Assembly: GCF_004522235.1 (NCBI RefSeq)
Contig: NZ_SDLT01000020.1
Coordinates: 84,969 to 148,968 of the forward strand
Origin: Amycolatopsis nivea
GTDB taxonomy: Bacteria; Actinomycetota; Actinomycetes; Mycobacteriales; Pseudonocardiaceae
Direction: 5' to 3'
Length of the DNA stretch: 64,000 nucleotides
In this document: positions 40,740-50,400 of the stretch, one piece after another
Position numbering within the stretch: position 1 is the first letter of the stretch
Layout of the letters: every line of letters begins with the position of its first letter
Notes under the pieces: model-generated
The model's database searches: none
Told to the model about the DNA's origin: nothing
What the model saw: only the letters and a program-made list of their open reading frames with translations
Program-made: the position numbers and the translations under genes

Positions 40740-43700
40740 TCAGACGTTGCGCCGGTACTGGCCGCCGACCTCGAAGAACGCCTCGGTGATCTGACCGAGC
40801 GAGCACACCCGCGCGGCATCCATCAGCACGTCGAACAGGTTGCCGCCGCGGGTGGCCGCGTCGCGCAGCGCCTTGAGCGCCTGCTGGGCCTCCTCGCGGT
40901 GCCCCTGCTGGAATTCGGCGAGCCTGCGCAGCTGGGACTGCTTCTCGTCCTCGGTCGCGCGGGCCAGCTCCACCTCGACGTCGTCCTCCCCCGCCTTCGG
41001 GTTGCGGAAGGTGTTGACGCCGATGATCGGCAGCGAGCCGTCGTGCTTCTTGCGTTCGTACAGCAGCGATTCGTCCTGGATCCGGCCGCGCTGGTAGCCG
41101 GTCTCCATCGCGCCGAGCACGCCGCCGCGTTCGGAGATCCGGTCGAACTCGGTGAGCACGGCCTCCTCGACCAGGTCGGTCAGCTCGTCGATGACGAACG
41201 AACCCTGCAGCGGGTTCTCGTTCTTCGACAGGCCCCACTCCTTGTTGATGATCATCTGGATGGCCATCGCCCGGCGCACCGAGGACTCCGACGGCGTGGT
41301 GATCGCCTCGTCGAACGCGTTGGTGTGCAAGGAGTTCGCGTTGTCGTACAGCGCGCACAGCGCCTGCAGCGTGGTGCGGATGTCGTTGAAGCTCATCTCC
41401 TGCGCGTGCAGCGACCGGCCCGAGGTCTGCACGTGGTACTTGAGCTTCTGCGACCGGTCGTTCGCGCCGTAGCGCTCGCGCATCGCCACGGCCCAGATCC
41501 GCCGCGCGACCCGGCCGAGCACCGAGTACTCCGCGTCCATCCCGTTGGAGAAGAAGAACGACAGGTTCGGCGCGAAATCGTCGATGTCCATGCCGCGCGC
41601 CAGGTACGACTCGACGTAGGTGAACCCGTTGGCGAGCGTGAAGGCCAGCTGCGAGATCGGGTTCGCCCCGGCCTCGGCGATGTGGTAGCCGGAGATCGAC
41701 ACCGAGTAGAAGTTGCGCACCCCGTGCTGGATGAACCACTCCTGGATGTCGGCCATCATCCGCAGGCTGAACTCGGTGGAGAAGATGCAGGTGTTCTGGC
41801 CCTGGTCTTCCTTGAGGATGTCCGCCTGCACCGTGCCGCGCACGTTCCGCAACGCCCATTCGCGCAGCTGCGCCGCCTCGTCCGCGGACGGCTCGCGCCC
41901 GTGCTCCTCGCGGAACGCGGCGAACTTCTGGTCGATCGCGGTGTTGAGGAAGAACGCGAGGATCGTCGGCGCGGGGCCGTTGATCGTCATCGACACCGAG
42001 GTGTTCGGCGCGGTCAGGTCGAACCCGTCGTAGAGCGCCTTCATGTCGTCCAGCGTCGCGATGGAGACGCCGGAGGTGCCGACCTTGCCGTAGATGTCCG
42101 GGCGGGTGTCCGGGTCGTGGCCGTAGAGGGTGACCGAGTCGAACGCCGTCGACAGCCGCTTGGCCTCGGAATCGGCCGACAGCAGCTTGAACCGGCGGTT
42201 GGTGCGGAACGCGTCGCCCTCGCCGGCGAACATCCGCGCCGGGTCCTCGCCCTCGCGCTTGAACGGGAACACGCCCGCGGTGTACGGGAAGTAGCCGGGC
42301 AGGTTTTCCCGGCGCAGGAAGGAAAGCAGCTCGCCGGACTCGGTGTAGCGCGGCAGCGCGACGCGCGGGATCCGGTTGCCGGACAGGGTTTCCCGCCACA
42401 GCTGGGTGTGCAGTTCCTTGTCGCGGATCTTCACGACCAGCTCGTCCTGGCGGTATTCCGCGGCGAGCGCCTGGAACCGCTCGAGCAGCTTGGTGGTCTC
42501 GCCGGCCACGTCGGACTCCGCGGCGGCGAGCAGGCCGTCCAGTGCGTCGGTGTTCGCGTCCACTTCGGACAGCGCGGCCTTGGCCGCGGCGAGGTGCTCG
42601 CGCTTGCGTACCGCGGCGACCTGCTTCTCGGTCTGCTCGTGGTACCCGCGCACCGTCTCGGAAATGTCGGCGAGGTAGCGCGCCCGGTTGCCCGGGATGA
42701 TCGTGCTGGCGTCCGTCGAGACCTTGCCCGAAACCGCCGGCAGCGTACCGGCGGACACCGACAGCCCGCGATCGGCGAGCATGTCGCGCAGGTGCTGGTA
42801 CAACGCGGTCACGCCGTCGTCGTTGAACTTCGCCGCGCTCGTGCCGTACACCGGCATCTCTTCGGGCGCGGAGCCGAACGCCTCGCGGTTGCGCACCAGC
42901 TGACGCGCGACGTCGCGACGCGCGTCCTCGGCGCCGCGGCGCTCGAACTTGTTGATCGCGACCACGTCGGCGAAGTCGAGCATGTCGATCTTCTCGAGCT
43001 GCGACGCGGCGCCGAACTCCGGCGTCATCACGTACAGCGACTCGTCCACGTAGTCGACGATGCCCGCGTCGCCCTGGCCGATGCCCGGCGTCTCCACGAT
43101 CACCAGGTCGAATCCGGCCGCCTTGCAGGCGAGGATCGACTCGCTCAGCCCGGCCGGGATCTCGCCGCTGGTGGTGCGGGTGGCGAGCGAACGGAAGTAC
43201 ACCGGCGAACCGTCGAGGCAGTTCATCCGGATGCGGTCGCCGAGCAGCGCCCCGCCGCCCTTGCGCCGCGACGGGTCCACCGCGAGCACCGCGATGCGCA
43301 GCTTGTCTTCCTGGTCGAGGCGGAAACGGCGGATCAGCTCGTCGGTCAGCGAGGACTTGCCGGAACCGCCGGTGCCGGTGATGCCGAGCACCGGCACGTG
43401 CTTCTTCCCGGCGGCCTCGTTGATCGCCGACAGCCATTCGGCGGGCAGGTTTTCGCGCTGCAGCTGGGTGATCACCCGGGCAAGCGCCTGAACGTCGCCG
43501 GACAGCAGCTTGTCGACCGAGGCGGGCGGCTGCGCGGACAGGTCGCTGTCGCACTCCTTGATCATCATGTTGATCATGCCCGGCAGGCCCATCTCGTAGC
43601 CGTCTTCGGGCGAGAAGATCCGCGCCACGCCGCGCGAATGCAGCAGGTCGATCTCCTCGCGCACGATGACGCCACCGCCGCCGCCGAACACCTTGATGTG

Positions 43701-43979
43701 CCCCGCGCCGCGCTCGTTCAGCAGCTCCACGAGGTAGCTGAAGTACTCGACGTGCCCGCCCTGGTAGGCGGAGATGGCGACGCCCTGGACGTCCTCGGCG
43801 ATCGCGGCCGTGGCCACCTCGTCGACGGACCGGTTGTGGCCGAGGTGCACCACCTCCGCGCCCTGGGACTGCAGGATCCGGCGCATGATGTTGATCGAGG
43901 CGTCGTGGCCGTCGAACAAGCTGGATGCCGTGACGAACCGGACCGGGTTCGCGGGACGGTACAGGTCGCTGCCGCTCAT
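40740..43979 (-). CDS. icmF: IcmF, fused isobutyryl-CoA mutase
   Basis: 1079 residues in the IcmF order. The B12 domain (residues 10-140) has FDGHDASINIMRRI with the lower-ligand His25. The MeaB-like GTPase has Walker A TGTGGSGKSS (residues 201-210). The mutase TIM barrel occupies the C-terminal half (FSTEFSLRMMADIQEW, NSLHTNAFDEAITTP). It interconverts isobutyryl-CoA and n-butyryl-CoA using adenosylcobalamin. GGGAGG abuts the ATG with no spacer, and in-frame TAG and TAA codons rule out an upstream start. The neighbours are unrelated. Confidence 0.94.
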   Translation of the reverse strand: MSGSDLYRPANPVRFVTASSLFDGHDASINIMRRILQSQGAEVVHLGHNRSVDEVATAAIAEDVQGVAISAYQGGHVEYFSYLVELLNERGAGHIKVFGGGGGVIVREEIDLLHSRGVARIFSPEDGYEMGLPGMINMMIKECDSDLSAQPPASVDKLLSGDVQALARVITQLQRENLPAEWLSAINEAAGKKHVPVLGITGTGGSGKSSLTDELIRRFRLDQEDKLRIAVLAVDPSRRKGGGALLGDRIRMNCLDGSPVYFRSLATRTTSGEIPAGLSESILACKAAGFDLVIVETPGIGQGDAGIVDYVDESLYVMTPEFGAASQLEKIDMLDFADVVAINKFERRGAEDARRDVARQLVRNREAFGSAPEEMPVYGTSAAKFNDDGVTALYQHLRDMLADRGLSVSAGTLPAVSGKVSTDASTIIPGNRARYLADISETVRGYHEQTEKQVAAVRKREHLAAAKAALSEVDANTDALDGLLAAAESDVAGETTKLLERFQALAAEYRQDELVVKIRDKELHTQLWRETLSGNRIPRVALPRYTESGELLSFLRRENLPGYFPYTAGVFPFKREGEDPARMFAGEGDAFRTNRRFKLLSADSEAKRLSTAFDSVTLYGHDPDTRPDIYGKVGTSGVSIATLDDMKALYDGFDLTAPNTSVSMTINGPAPTILAFFLNTAIDQKFAAFREEHGREPSADEAAQLREWALRNVRGTVQADILKEDQGQNTCIFSTEFSLRMMADIQEWFIQHGVRNFYSVSISGYHIAEAGANPISQLAFTLANGFTYVESYLARGMDIDDFAPNLSFFFSNGMDAEYSVLGRVARRIWAVAMRERYGANDRSQKLKYHVQTSGRSLHAQEMSFNDIRTTLQALCALYDNANSLHTNAFDEAITTPSESSVRRAMAIQMIINKEWGLSKNENPLQGSFVIDELTDLVEEAVLTEFDRISERGGVLGAMETGYQRGRIQDESLLYERKKHDGSLPIIGVNTFRNPKAGEDDVEVELARATEDEKQSQLRRLAEFQQGHREEAQQALKALRDAATRGGNLFDVLMDAARVCSLGQITEAFFEVGGQYRRNV

Positions 43980-43989
43980 CCTCCCAATT

Positions 43990-44007
43990 TACTAGGACTT
44001 CCTACTA
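43990..44007. promoter_or_regulatory. Imperfect palindrome at the icmF promoter
   Basis: TACTAGGACTTCCTACTA: arms TAcTAGGA/TCCTAcTA with one mismatch pair, ending 11 bp upstream of the icmF ATG. The AT-rich sequence also offers a -10 element, so an operator or short-leader promoter is plausible. Confidence 0.45.
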
Positions 44008-44045
44008 TTGGAAACCCGAGCCCGAGGTGACCCGGCTCTCAAGGG

Positions 44046-44084
44046 TTGACATCGGAGCTATATTCAACTCATTAGTTAATTAAC
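44046..44084 (+). promoter_or_regulatory. Promoter and operator of the ArsR-SRPBCC-DUF899 operon
   Basis: TTGACA at 44046-44051, followed by an AT-rich stretch that holds the perfect palindrome GTTAATTAAC (44075-44084), 18 bp before the ArsR start. The palindrome would let the ArsR-like protein shut its own promoter. Confidence 0.55.
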
Positions 44085-44101
44085 CAAGTGATTGAGCACC
44101 G

Positions 44102-44434
44102 ATGCCGACAGATCAGCTGAGCACCACGTTCGCCGCGCTGGCGGACCCGACCCGACGCGCGATCCTCGCCCGGCTCACCCGCGGCGAGGCCACCGTCAAC
44201 GAGCTGGCCGAGCCGTTCGAGGTGAGCCTGCAAGCGGTGTCGAAGCACCTGAAAGTGCTGGAGCAGGCCGGATTGATCAGCCGGGGCCGCACCAAGCAGT
44301 GGCGCCCGTGCCGTCTGGAAGCGGGCCCGCTGGCGGACGTCGCCGGCTGGGTCGCGGAGTACCGGCGGTTCTGGGAGTCCGGATTCGACCGCCTGGACGA
44401 GCACCTGCGGCAGTTGCAGGAGGGGACTGAATGA
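44102..44434 (+). CDS. ArsR-like HTH regulator (SRPBCC-linked)
   Basis: 110 residues. The winged helix is ALADPTRRAILARLTRG, then FEVSLQAVSKHLKVLEQAGLI. The C-terminal RFWESGFDRLDEHLRQLQ helix is typical of the ArsR subgroup encoded next to AHSA1/SRPBCC proteins. No metal-binding cysteine motif. Overlaps the SRPBCC gene by ATGA. Confidence 0.88.
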   Translation: MPTDQLSTTFAALADPTRRAILARLTRGEATVNELAEPFEVSLQAVSKHLKVLEQAGLISRGRTKQWRPCRLEAGPLADVAGWVAEYRRFWESGFDRLDEHLRQLQEGTE

Positions 44435-44868
44435 GCGAGCTGACCATCGTGCGGGTCTTCGACGCACCGAGGGACCTGGTGTTCCAGGCCTGGACCGACC
44501 CGGCGCACCTCGCGAGCTGGTTCGGCCCGCACGGCTTCGTCGCGTCCGAGACCAGCACGGACCCGCGCCCCGGCGGGACCTGGCACAGCCGGATCACCAG
44601 CACTGATGACGGCGTCGACCGCCGGGTGTCCGGCGTCTACCGCGAGGTTTCGGCGCCGTCCCGGCTCGTGTTCACGTTCCGCTGGCAACACCCGCAGGAC
44701 GAAGTCGGCGAAACCCTCGTGACCATCGATTTCGCCGAGCTGGCAGGAAAAACCTCGATGACGTTCCACCAAGCCCCGTTCCCGGACATCGCCGAGCGCG
44801 ACGGCCACATCGACGGCTGGCAATCCGGTTTCGAAGATCTCGACCGCATCCTGGAGGACCTGAAATGA
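44431..44868 (+). CDS. SRPBCC (AHSA1-like) domain protein
   Basis: 145 residues, one START-like helix-grip domain: FDAPRDLVFQAWTDPAHLASWFGP at the N-terminus and a C-terminal GWQSGFEDLDRILED helix. Binds hydrophobic ligands in other family members. Overlaps both neighbours (ATGA at 44431-44434 and 44865-44868), giving a three-gene translationally coupled operon. Confidence 0.87.
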   Translation: MSELTIVRVFDAPRDLVFQAWTDPAHLASWFGPHGFVASETSTDPRPGGTWHSRITSTDDGVDRRVSGVYREVSAPSRLVFTFRWQHPQDEVGETLVTIDFAELAGKTSMTFHQAPFPDIAERDGHIDGWQSGFEDLDRILEDLK

Positions 44869-45515
44869 CCGCCGCACTCCCCCGCGTCGTCTCGCCCGAA
44901 GAATGGGCCAGCGCCCGCGAATCGTTGCTGCGCAAGGAAAAAGAACACACGCGAGCAGGCGACCGGCTGGCCGCCGAACGTCGCCGGATGCCCATGGTCC
45001 GCTTCGCGAAGCAGTACGAATTCACTGGTCCGGAAGGCACGCAAAGCCTGCTCGACCTGTTCGACGGCCGCCGCCAGCTGATCGTCTACCACTTCATGCT
45101 GTACCCCGGCGACGAAGTGGGCTGTCCCGGCTGTTCCCTGCTCGTGGACAACATGAGCAACCTCGCGCATCTGCACGCCCGGGACGTCACGCTCAAGGTC
45201 GCCGCGCCCGCGACGCCGCCGGAGATCGAGCGGTACTGGGCCAGGATGGGCTGGACGATCCCGTGGGTTTCCGCCGCGGGCACGGATTTCCCGGCGGACT
45301 GCGGCATCGACGGCGGCTTCGGCGTGAGCGTGTTCCTCCGCGACGGCGACGACGTCTACCGCACCTACTTCACCGACGGCCGCGGCGGCGACCAGTTCAT
45401 CAGCACGCTGCGGTACCTCGACGTCACCCCGTTCGGACGGCAGGAGGCATGGGAAGAAGAGTCCCGCGGCACCGACGCACCCAGCAGCTGGTGGCGCCGT
45501 CACGACGAGTACTGA
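44865..45515 (+). CDS. DUF899 thioredoxin-like protein
   Basis: 216 residues. Family marks: SPEEWASARESLLRKEKEHTR at the N-terminus, LIVYHFMLYPGDEVGCPGCS near residue 70 and SVFLRDGDDVYRTYFT near residue 155. DUF899 proteins have a thioredoxin fold with a CPGC-type pair; their function is unknown, though a redox role is likely. Third gene of the ArsR-SRPBCC operon. Confidence 0.88.
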   Translation: MTAALPRVVSPEEWASARESLLRKEKEHTRAGDRLAAERRRMPMVRFAKQYEFTGPEGTQSLLDLFDGRRQLIVYHFMLYPGDEVGCPGCSLLVDNMSNLAHLHARDVTLKVAAPATPPEIERYWARMGWTIPWVSAAGTDFPADCGIDGGFGVSVFLRDGDDVYRTYFTDGRGGDQFISTLRYLDVTPFGRQEAWEEESRGTDAPSSWWRRHDEY

Positions 45516-45579
45516 GAACTTTCCGCGCGACGGCCGCGCGGAACTGCAGGTGCTCGACGTCAAGCGCTCAAGGCAGAGA

Positions 45580-45611
45580 AAAACCGGGCCACCCAAGCGT
45601 GACCCGGTTTT
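45580..45611. terminator. Bidirectional Rho-independent terminator
   Basis: AAAACCGGG (45580-45588) pairs with CCCGGTTTT (45603-45611), with inner CAC/GTG pairs, giving an A-tract on one side and a T-tract on the other. It sits between the convergent DUF899 and cvnD stops. Confidence 0.85.
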
Positions 45612-45614
45612 CGC

Positions 45615-46229
45615 TTACTGGTGCGCTTTCGCCGCGCGCAACGCGATCCACTGCCGCATCGCGTACTCGACCAGCGTGATCAGCGTCTGCTTGGTCGATT
45701 CCCGCTCCCGGGCGTCGCACCGGACGATCGGGATGCTCGCATCGATCGACAGCGCCTCGCGCACATCATTGATGTCGTGTTCCAGCACGCCGTCGAACGT
45801 GTTCACGCCGACGATGTACGGCAGGCCGCGGTCCTCGAAGAAGTCGATCGGCGCGAACGAGTCCGCGAGCCGCCGGGTGTCGGCGAGCACGACCGCTCCG
45901 ATCGCGCCGCGCACCAGGTCGTCCCACATGAACCAGAACCGCTGCTGGCCGGGCGTGCCGAACAGGTAGAGGATCAGGTCCGCGTCGAGCGAGACGCGGC
46001 CGAAGTCCATGGCGACCGTGGTGGTCGTCTTGTACGGCGTCTGGTCGAGGTTGTCGATGCCGCGGCTGGCGTCGGTCATCATCGCCTCGGTGGTGAGCGG
46101 GACGATTTCCGACACCGAGCCCACGAAGGTCGTCTTGCCCGCTCCGAAGCCGCCCGCCACCACGATCTTCGCCGATGTCATGGTCGGGGGCGCGGTTTCC
46201 CGCGGTGCCTTAAAGCCGACGGAGTCCAC
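45615..46229 (-). CDS. cvnD: CvnD-type GTP/ATP-binding protein
   Basis: 204 residues. P-loop GGFGAGKTTF near residue 26, FGTPGQQRFWFMW (G3 region) near residue 90 and GVNTFDG (G4-like) near residue 142. The conservon D subunit is a small Ras-like GTPase that docks on the membrane kinase with CvnB and CvnC. The start at 46229 overlaps cvnC by 20 nt; an internal ATG at 46181 is less likely. Confidence 0.9.
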   Translation of the reverse strand: MDSVGFKAPRETAPPTMTSAKIVVAGGFGAGKTTFVGSVSEIVPLTTEAMMTDASRGIDNLDQTPYKTTTTVAMDFGRVSLDADLILYLFGTPGQQRFWFMWDDLVRGAIGAVVLADTRRLADSFAPIDFFEDRGLPYIVGVNTFDGVLEHDINDVREALSIDASIPIVRCDARERESTKQTLITLVEYAMRQWIALRAAKAHQ

Positions 46230-46980
46230 TCAAAACCCTTTCCATCAACATCAAGTGTGCTTCGGCGCCGTCCTGGCCCGAGATCGTCCGGTGCACGGTG
46301 ACCAGACCGGCGTCGGCCGCGTCGCTGATCAGCACCCGCGCCACCCCCAGCGGCACCGACAGCACCGCGGCGATCTCCGCCACCGAACGCGGGGTCCGGC
46401 ACGCTTCCATGATCGAGATGCTCTCGATCTGCTCCGCCGCCGCCTGGGGGAAGCCCCCCGCGGCGACATGGTCCTTGGTGGAGATCAACGTCTCCAGTTC
46501 GAGCGCGTAGTTCGCCCGGGTGCGCCCGCCGGTGAGAGCGTACGGGCGCACGATCGACGTCTCCTCGGCCGGGTCCACCCGATCGTGGCGCTCGGGCCGG
46601 ACGATCGCCGACGGCATCGAGAACTCGCCGCTCGGCGGTCCCGGGTCGAAGAGCCCGCCTGGTCTGGGGCCGTCGGAGTCCGTACTGCCCGGTGGAGAGA
46701 CGAGAGAGGTCACACCATCTCCTTGGTCGGCCTGCGGCACGGGTGCCGCAGGCGGGTCCGCTGCCGCGTGCGCTCCCGCGGCGGGCGGCACTGGGGACTG
46801 GGATTCCTTCTTTTCTTTGCCGCTCTTCTTCCGTTTTCTGCGCGAGCGGCCCGAATCAAGGCTGAACCCGTTGAGGACGTCGGCGAACGTGCCGTCGTCC
46901 CCGGCGGCGGGCTCGTCCCCGCGCGGGGGCTCGCCGCCGGTACCGGGCTCTTCGCCGAACAATCCGGACCCCTGGCTCAT
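46210..46980 (-). CDS. cvnC: CvnC-type DUF742 protein
   Basis: 256 residues. The DUF742 domain is C-terminal (about 140-256): SIVRPYALTGGRTRANYALELETLIS, then RSVAEIAAVLSVPLGVARVLISD. About 135 N-terminal residues are low-complexity (Ser/Pro/Ala with an RRKRKKSGKEKK basic stretch), longer than in most CvnC proteins. It couples kinase, GTPase and roadblock protein. Confidence 0.9.
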   Translation of the reverse strand: MSQGSGLFGEEPGTGGEPPRGDEPAAGDDGTFADVLNGFSLDSGRSRRKRKKSGKEKKESQSPVPPAAGAHAAADPPAAPVPQADQGDGVTSLVSPPGSTDSDGPRPGGLFDPGPPSGEFSMPSAIVRPERHDRVDPAEETSIVRPYALTGGRTRANYALELETLISTKDHVAAGGFPQAAAEQIESISIMEACRTPRSVAEIAAVLSVPLGVARVLISDAADAGLVTVHRTISGQDGAEAHLMLMERVLSGLRRL

Positions 46981-46987
46981 CGCGCCA

Positions 46988-47440
46988 TCATCCCACCGGT
47001 TCGCCGATCAGCGAGCCCCCGGCGCCCTGCAGCTGCGCGCGCAGCTCCGGGGTCAGGATCTGGCCGACGCGGTCGACGAGCATCGTCATCTCGTAGGCGA
47101 CCTGCCCGATGTCGCAGTTGGGCGCGGCGAGGATCGCCAGGCAGGAGCCGTCGCTGATGGACATCAGCACCATGATGCCGAGCTCCATCTCGACCACGGT
47201 CTCGCGCACCGAGCCCGCCTCGAAACAGCGGGCGGCCCCCTGGGTGAGGCTGACGAGCCCGGACGCCACGGCGGCGAGCTGGTCGGCGCGGTCGAGCGGC
47301 AGCCGGTTGGAGGCCGTCAGCAGGAGACCGTCGGCCGACACGACGACCGCGTGCGCGACGCCCGGGACGCGGTCGGCGAAGTCGTTCACCAGCCAGCCGA
47401 ACTGGTTCTGCTGCGGCTGGGCCGCATTCGGCGAGGTCAT
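46988..47440 (-). CDS. cvnB: CvnB-type roadblock/LC7 protein
   Basis: 150 residues, one roadblock/LC7 domain: FGWLVNDFADRVPGVAHAVVVSADGL and MVLMSISDGSCLAILA. Roadblock proteins act as GAP-like or scaffolding partners of the small GTPase CvnD. Overlaps cvnA by ATGA (47437-47440). Confidence 0.92.
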   Translation of the reverse strand: MTSPNAAQPQQNQFGWLVNDFADRVPGVAHAVVVSADGLLLTASNRLPLDRADQLAAVASGLVSLTQGAARCFEAGSVRETVVEMELGIMVLMSISDGSCLAILAAPNCDIGQVAYEMTMLVDRVGQILTPELRAQLQGAGGSLIGEPVG

Positions 47441-50400
47441 TCACCCTCCAATGTTTCGTGGTTCTTCTCAGCGGCCTGCGCGGTGCGGTGCCTGCCGCGC
47501 TGGATCCCCTGCTGGAAACTGCTCAGGCGACCGCGCACGTCGTGCGCATCGCGGGACGGACGGGGGCTCGCCGACCCGGCGGGCGGCGGTGCGCTGCCGG
47601 GAAGAAGCTGTTCTCCTCGGCGGCGCCGAGGCAATCCTGCCGAAGTGAAGGAAGCGGGTGTCGACTGGGACACCGACTGGACCGTCCGCCACCCTTCGTC
47701 GGAACCGAAGTTCCACTCAGCGGCGCCTTCGGCAGGAGTCGTGGAGGGGCTGGCCGACCCGTCCGAACCGGCGGGCTCGGCGGGGGTCGGCGGGGCGTCC
47801 TGCCCGGCGGAGGACTGCCGCGACGGAGCCTGTCCCGGCACCAGCGGCTGACCCCACAACCCGGTCTGCTGCCCCGGCGTCGCGGACTCGCCCGGTGCCG
47901 CGGACTGGCCCGGCACGTTCTGCCCGGGAACCCGGGTCTGGCCCAATCCCCCGGCCAATCCCTGCGCCGAAGCCGAAGCCGCCGGAGCCGAAGCCGAATC
48001 CGCCGTCGTGCCGGACTGTTCCGCCTTCTCCGCCTGCTGCCCCGGCGCGGCGGCCGGAGGCTGCGCGGCGCGCCACGTCGTCAGCGGCGAAGCCTGGCCC
48101 GGGTTCTCGGCGGGCTTGCCCCACAAGGAGGTCTGCTCCGTGCTCGGGGACTCGGCAGGCGCGGAAGCCTGTCCGTTCGCCGAAGCCGGGCTGTCCGTCT
48201 TCTCCGGCGTCGCGGTCTGGCCGTTGGCCGAAGCCTGCGCCGCCTGCGACGCGGGCGTCTGCCCGGTGCCGGAGACCGCGGCCTCGAGCCCGGCCACGGC
48301 GGCCGGGACCTGGTTCGGGTCGGCGGTCGGCGGAGGCGGCGGGAGGCTGCTCGCGCCCTTGCGGCGGGTCGGCAGGCTGTCCGGCTTGTCCGGCCGGACG
48401 GTCCGATCCGGTTGCGGCGCGGGCAGTTCCGTGCGCGCGGCGGGCTCCTGGCGCGGCCAGCCGCCGTCCGGGTCGAACGCCGGGGGCACGGCCGGGACGG
48501 GAGCCGTCTCGTCCGGCGAGTCCGCGTCCGCGGGCCGGGTGCCGAACCCGGCGGGCGCGTCCGTCGCGCCGAACGGGGCGGTCGAACCCGGGGTGCGCTG
48601 CGGCATCCCGCCGGGCCGGTTCTGCTCGGCGGGAACGCCGAACGCACCCGCGACCGTCTGCCGCCGCCGGACCGCCGCGTCGTGGGCGCGGGCCCGCTCC
48701 GGCGAGGGCGCCGTCGTGGCGCTCGAAGCGTCCGCGGCCGGGGAATCCGCTGTGGCGCCAGTGGTTTCCGGCGCGGTCCCGCGGACTTCCTGACGTCCGC
48801 GCGTGACGCCGCGCTGGAAGCTGTTCAGCCGTCCCCGCACGTCCGCGGGGTCGCGGACCGGGAGGTCGCTGCCCTGCGTTTCGGCCGCGGGAGCCGCCGG
48901 TTCCGGCGTGGCGCTGCCCGGCATGAGCTGTTCGCCGCGACGGCGCCGGGGCAGGCCCGACTTGGTGAACGCGGTCGGCTCCACTTGGGACAGTGCCTGC
49001 ACCGTCCGCCAGTTTTCGTCGCTCGCGAAATCCCAATTGCGCTGCTGCTGGTCGGAATCCGCCTCCGGCTCCTCGGCGGCTGTGCCGGACGCGGGCGAAG
49101 CCGCCGGGGAGGCGGCCGCGGGCGGCGGCTGCGCGGGCGAACGGAACCAGGCCGACAGCATCTCGTCGAAGATCGGCGTGTTCTCGATCGTCGTCTCCGC
49201 CGCGGACGGCGGCGGGACCTCCGGCACCTGCTGCGCGGCCTGATTCCACCAGTCGCTCAGCGTCGTCGCGTTGGCCGCGGAGAACAGGTCCTTGCCCGAG
49301 GGCAGTTCGCCGTCGCGCTCGTCGCGGGTTTCCGCGGCCGGTTCCGGTTCGGGCTCCGGACGCGGCGGCGGGACGTCCACGGTCTGCGGCAGCTTCGGCG
49401 CGGGCGGCGGCGGGGCGGGCGTGTCGTCGTCGCGCGGGATCGGGCTGAACAGCGCGGTCCCGGACACCTCGAGGTCGGACGGCGGACGCGCGACCTTGTC
49501 CCCGGAGAACCCGGCGAGGTCGCCCGCCGAGGGCCAGCGCTGCGTTTCCTCGGAGTTGCTGCCCTGCTGCGGAACGAGACCCGGCACGGCCGAACCGTTG
49601 GAAGCCGGACGCTGGCGCCGGGGCAGTCCGCCGGGAGCGGCGGGCGGGGCGGCGAGGCTCGCCTTGGGACCGGGCAGCTGGCCGGGTTCGCCCCGGTCGC
49701 CGGGCACCGTGGCCAGTCCGGTCATCACCAGCTCCGGCGGCACCACCACGGTGGCCCGCACGCCGACGATGTCCTTGCCGCCGTGCAGCGAAACGCCGAT
49801 GCGGTGGCGGCCGGCGAGGCGGCCGACCACGAACAGGCCCATCCGGCGCGAGGTCGCGAGGTCGACCGAGCCCGAGTCGGTGAGCCGGCCGTTGGCCTCC
49901 ACCACCTCGTACTCGTTCATGCCGATGCCCTTGTCGAGGATGTCGACGTTGAGCGAACCGTCCTCGGCGAGCCGCGTCGCGACCGTCACCTGCGTTTCCG
50001 GCGCGGAGAACGCGGTCGCGTTGTCCAGCAGCTCCGCGATGAGCCGCTGGACGTCGCTGGCGGCGAACCCGACGATCTTCACCGCGGGCGGGTGCTGCAC
50101 CGAAACCCGTTGGTACTGCTCGATTTCCGACACCGCGGCGCGCAGCACGTCGTGCGTGGCGACCGGCTGGCCGGAACGGCGGCCCGGCTCGGCGCCGGAG
50201 AGGACCATCAGGTTCTCGTTGTTGCGCCGCATCCGGGTGGCGAGGTGGTCGAGCTGGAACAGCGTGGCGAGCTGGTCGGCGTCCTCCTCGTCGCGCTCCA
50301 GCCGCTCGATCAGCTGCAGCTGCCGCTGCACGAGGCTCTGGCTGCGCCGCGAGAGGTTGACGAACACGCTGGAGTAGCCGGCGCGCATGGCGGCCTGTTC

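Noticed and set aside
40899..44030. 1043-codon plus-strand frame opposite icmF
   Set aside because: Antisense shadow of a high-GC gene; composition is Arg/Val/His-rich with no recognisable fold, while icmF motifs are intact.
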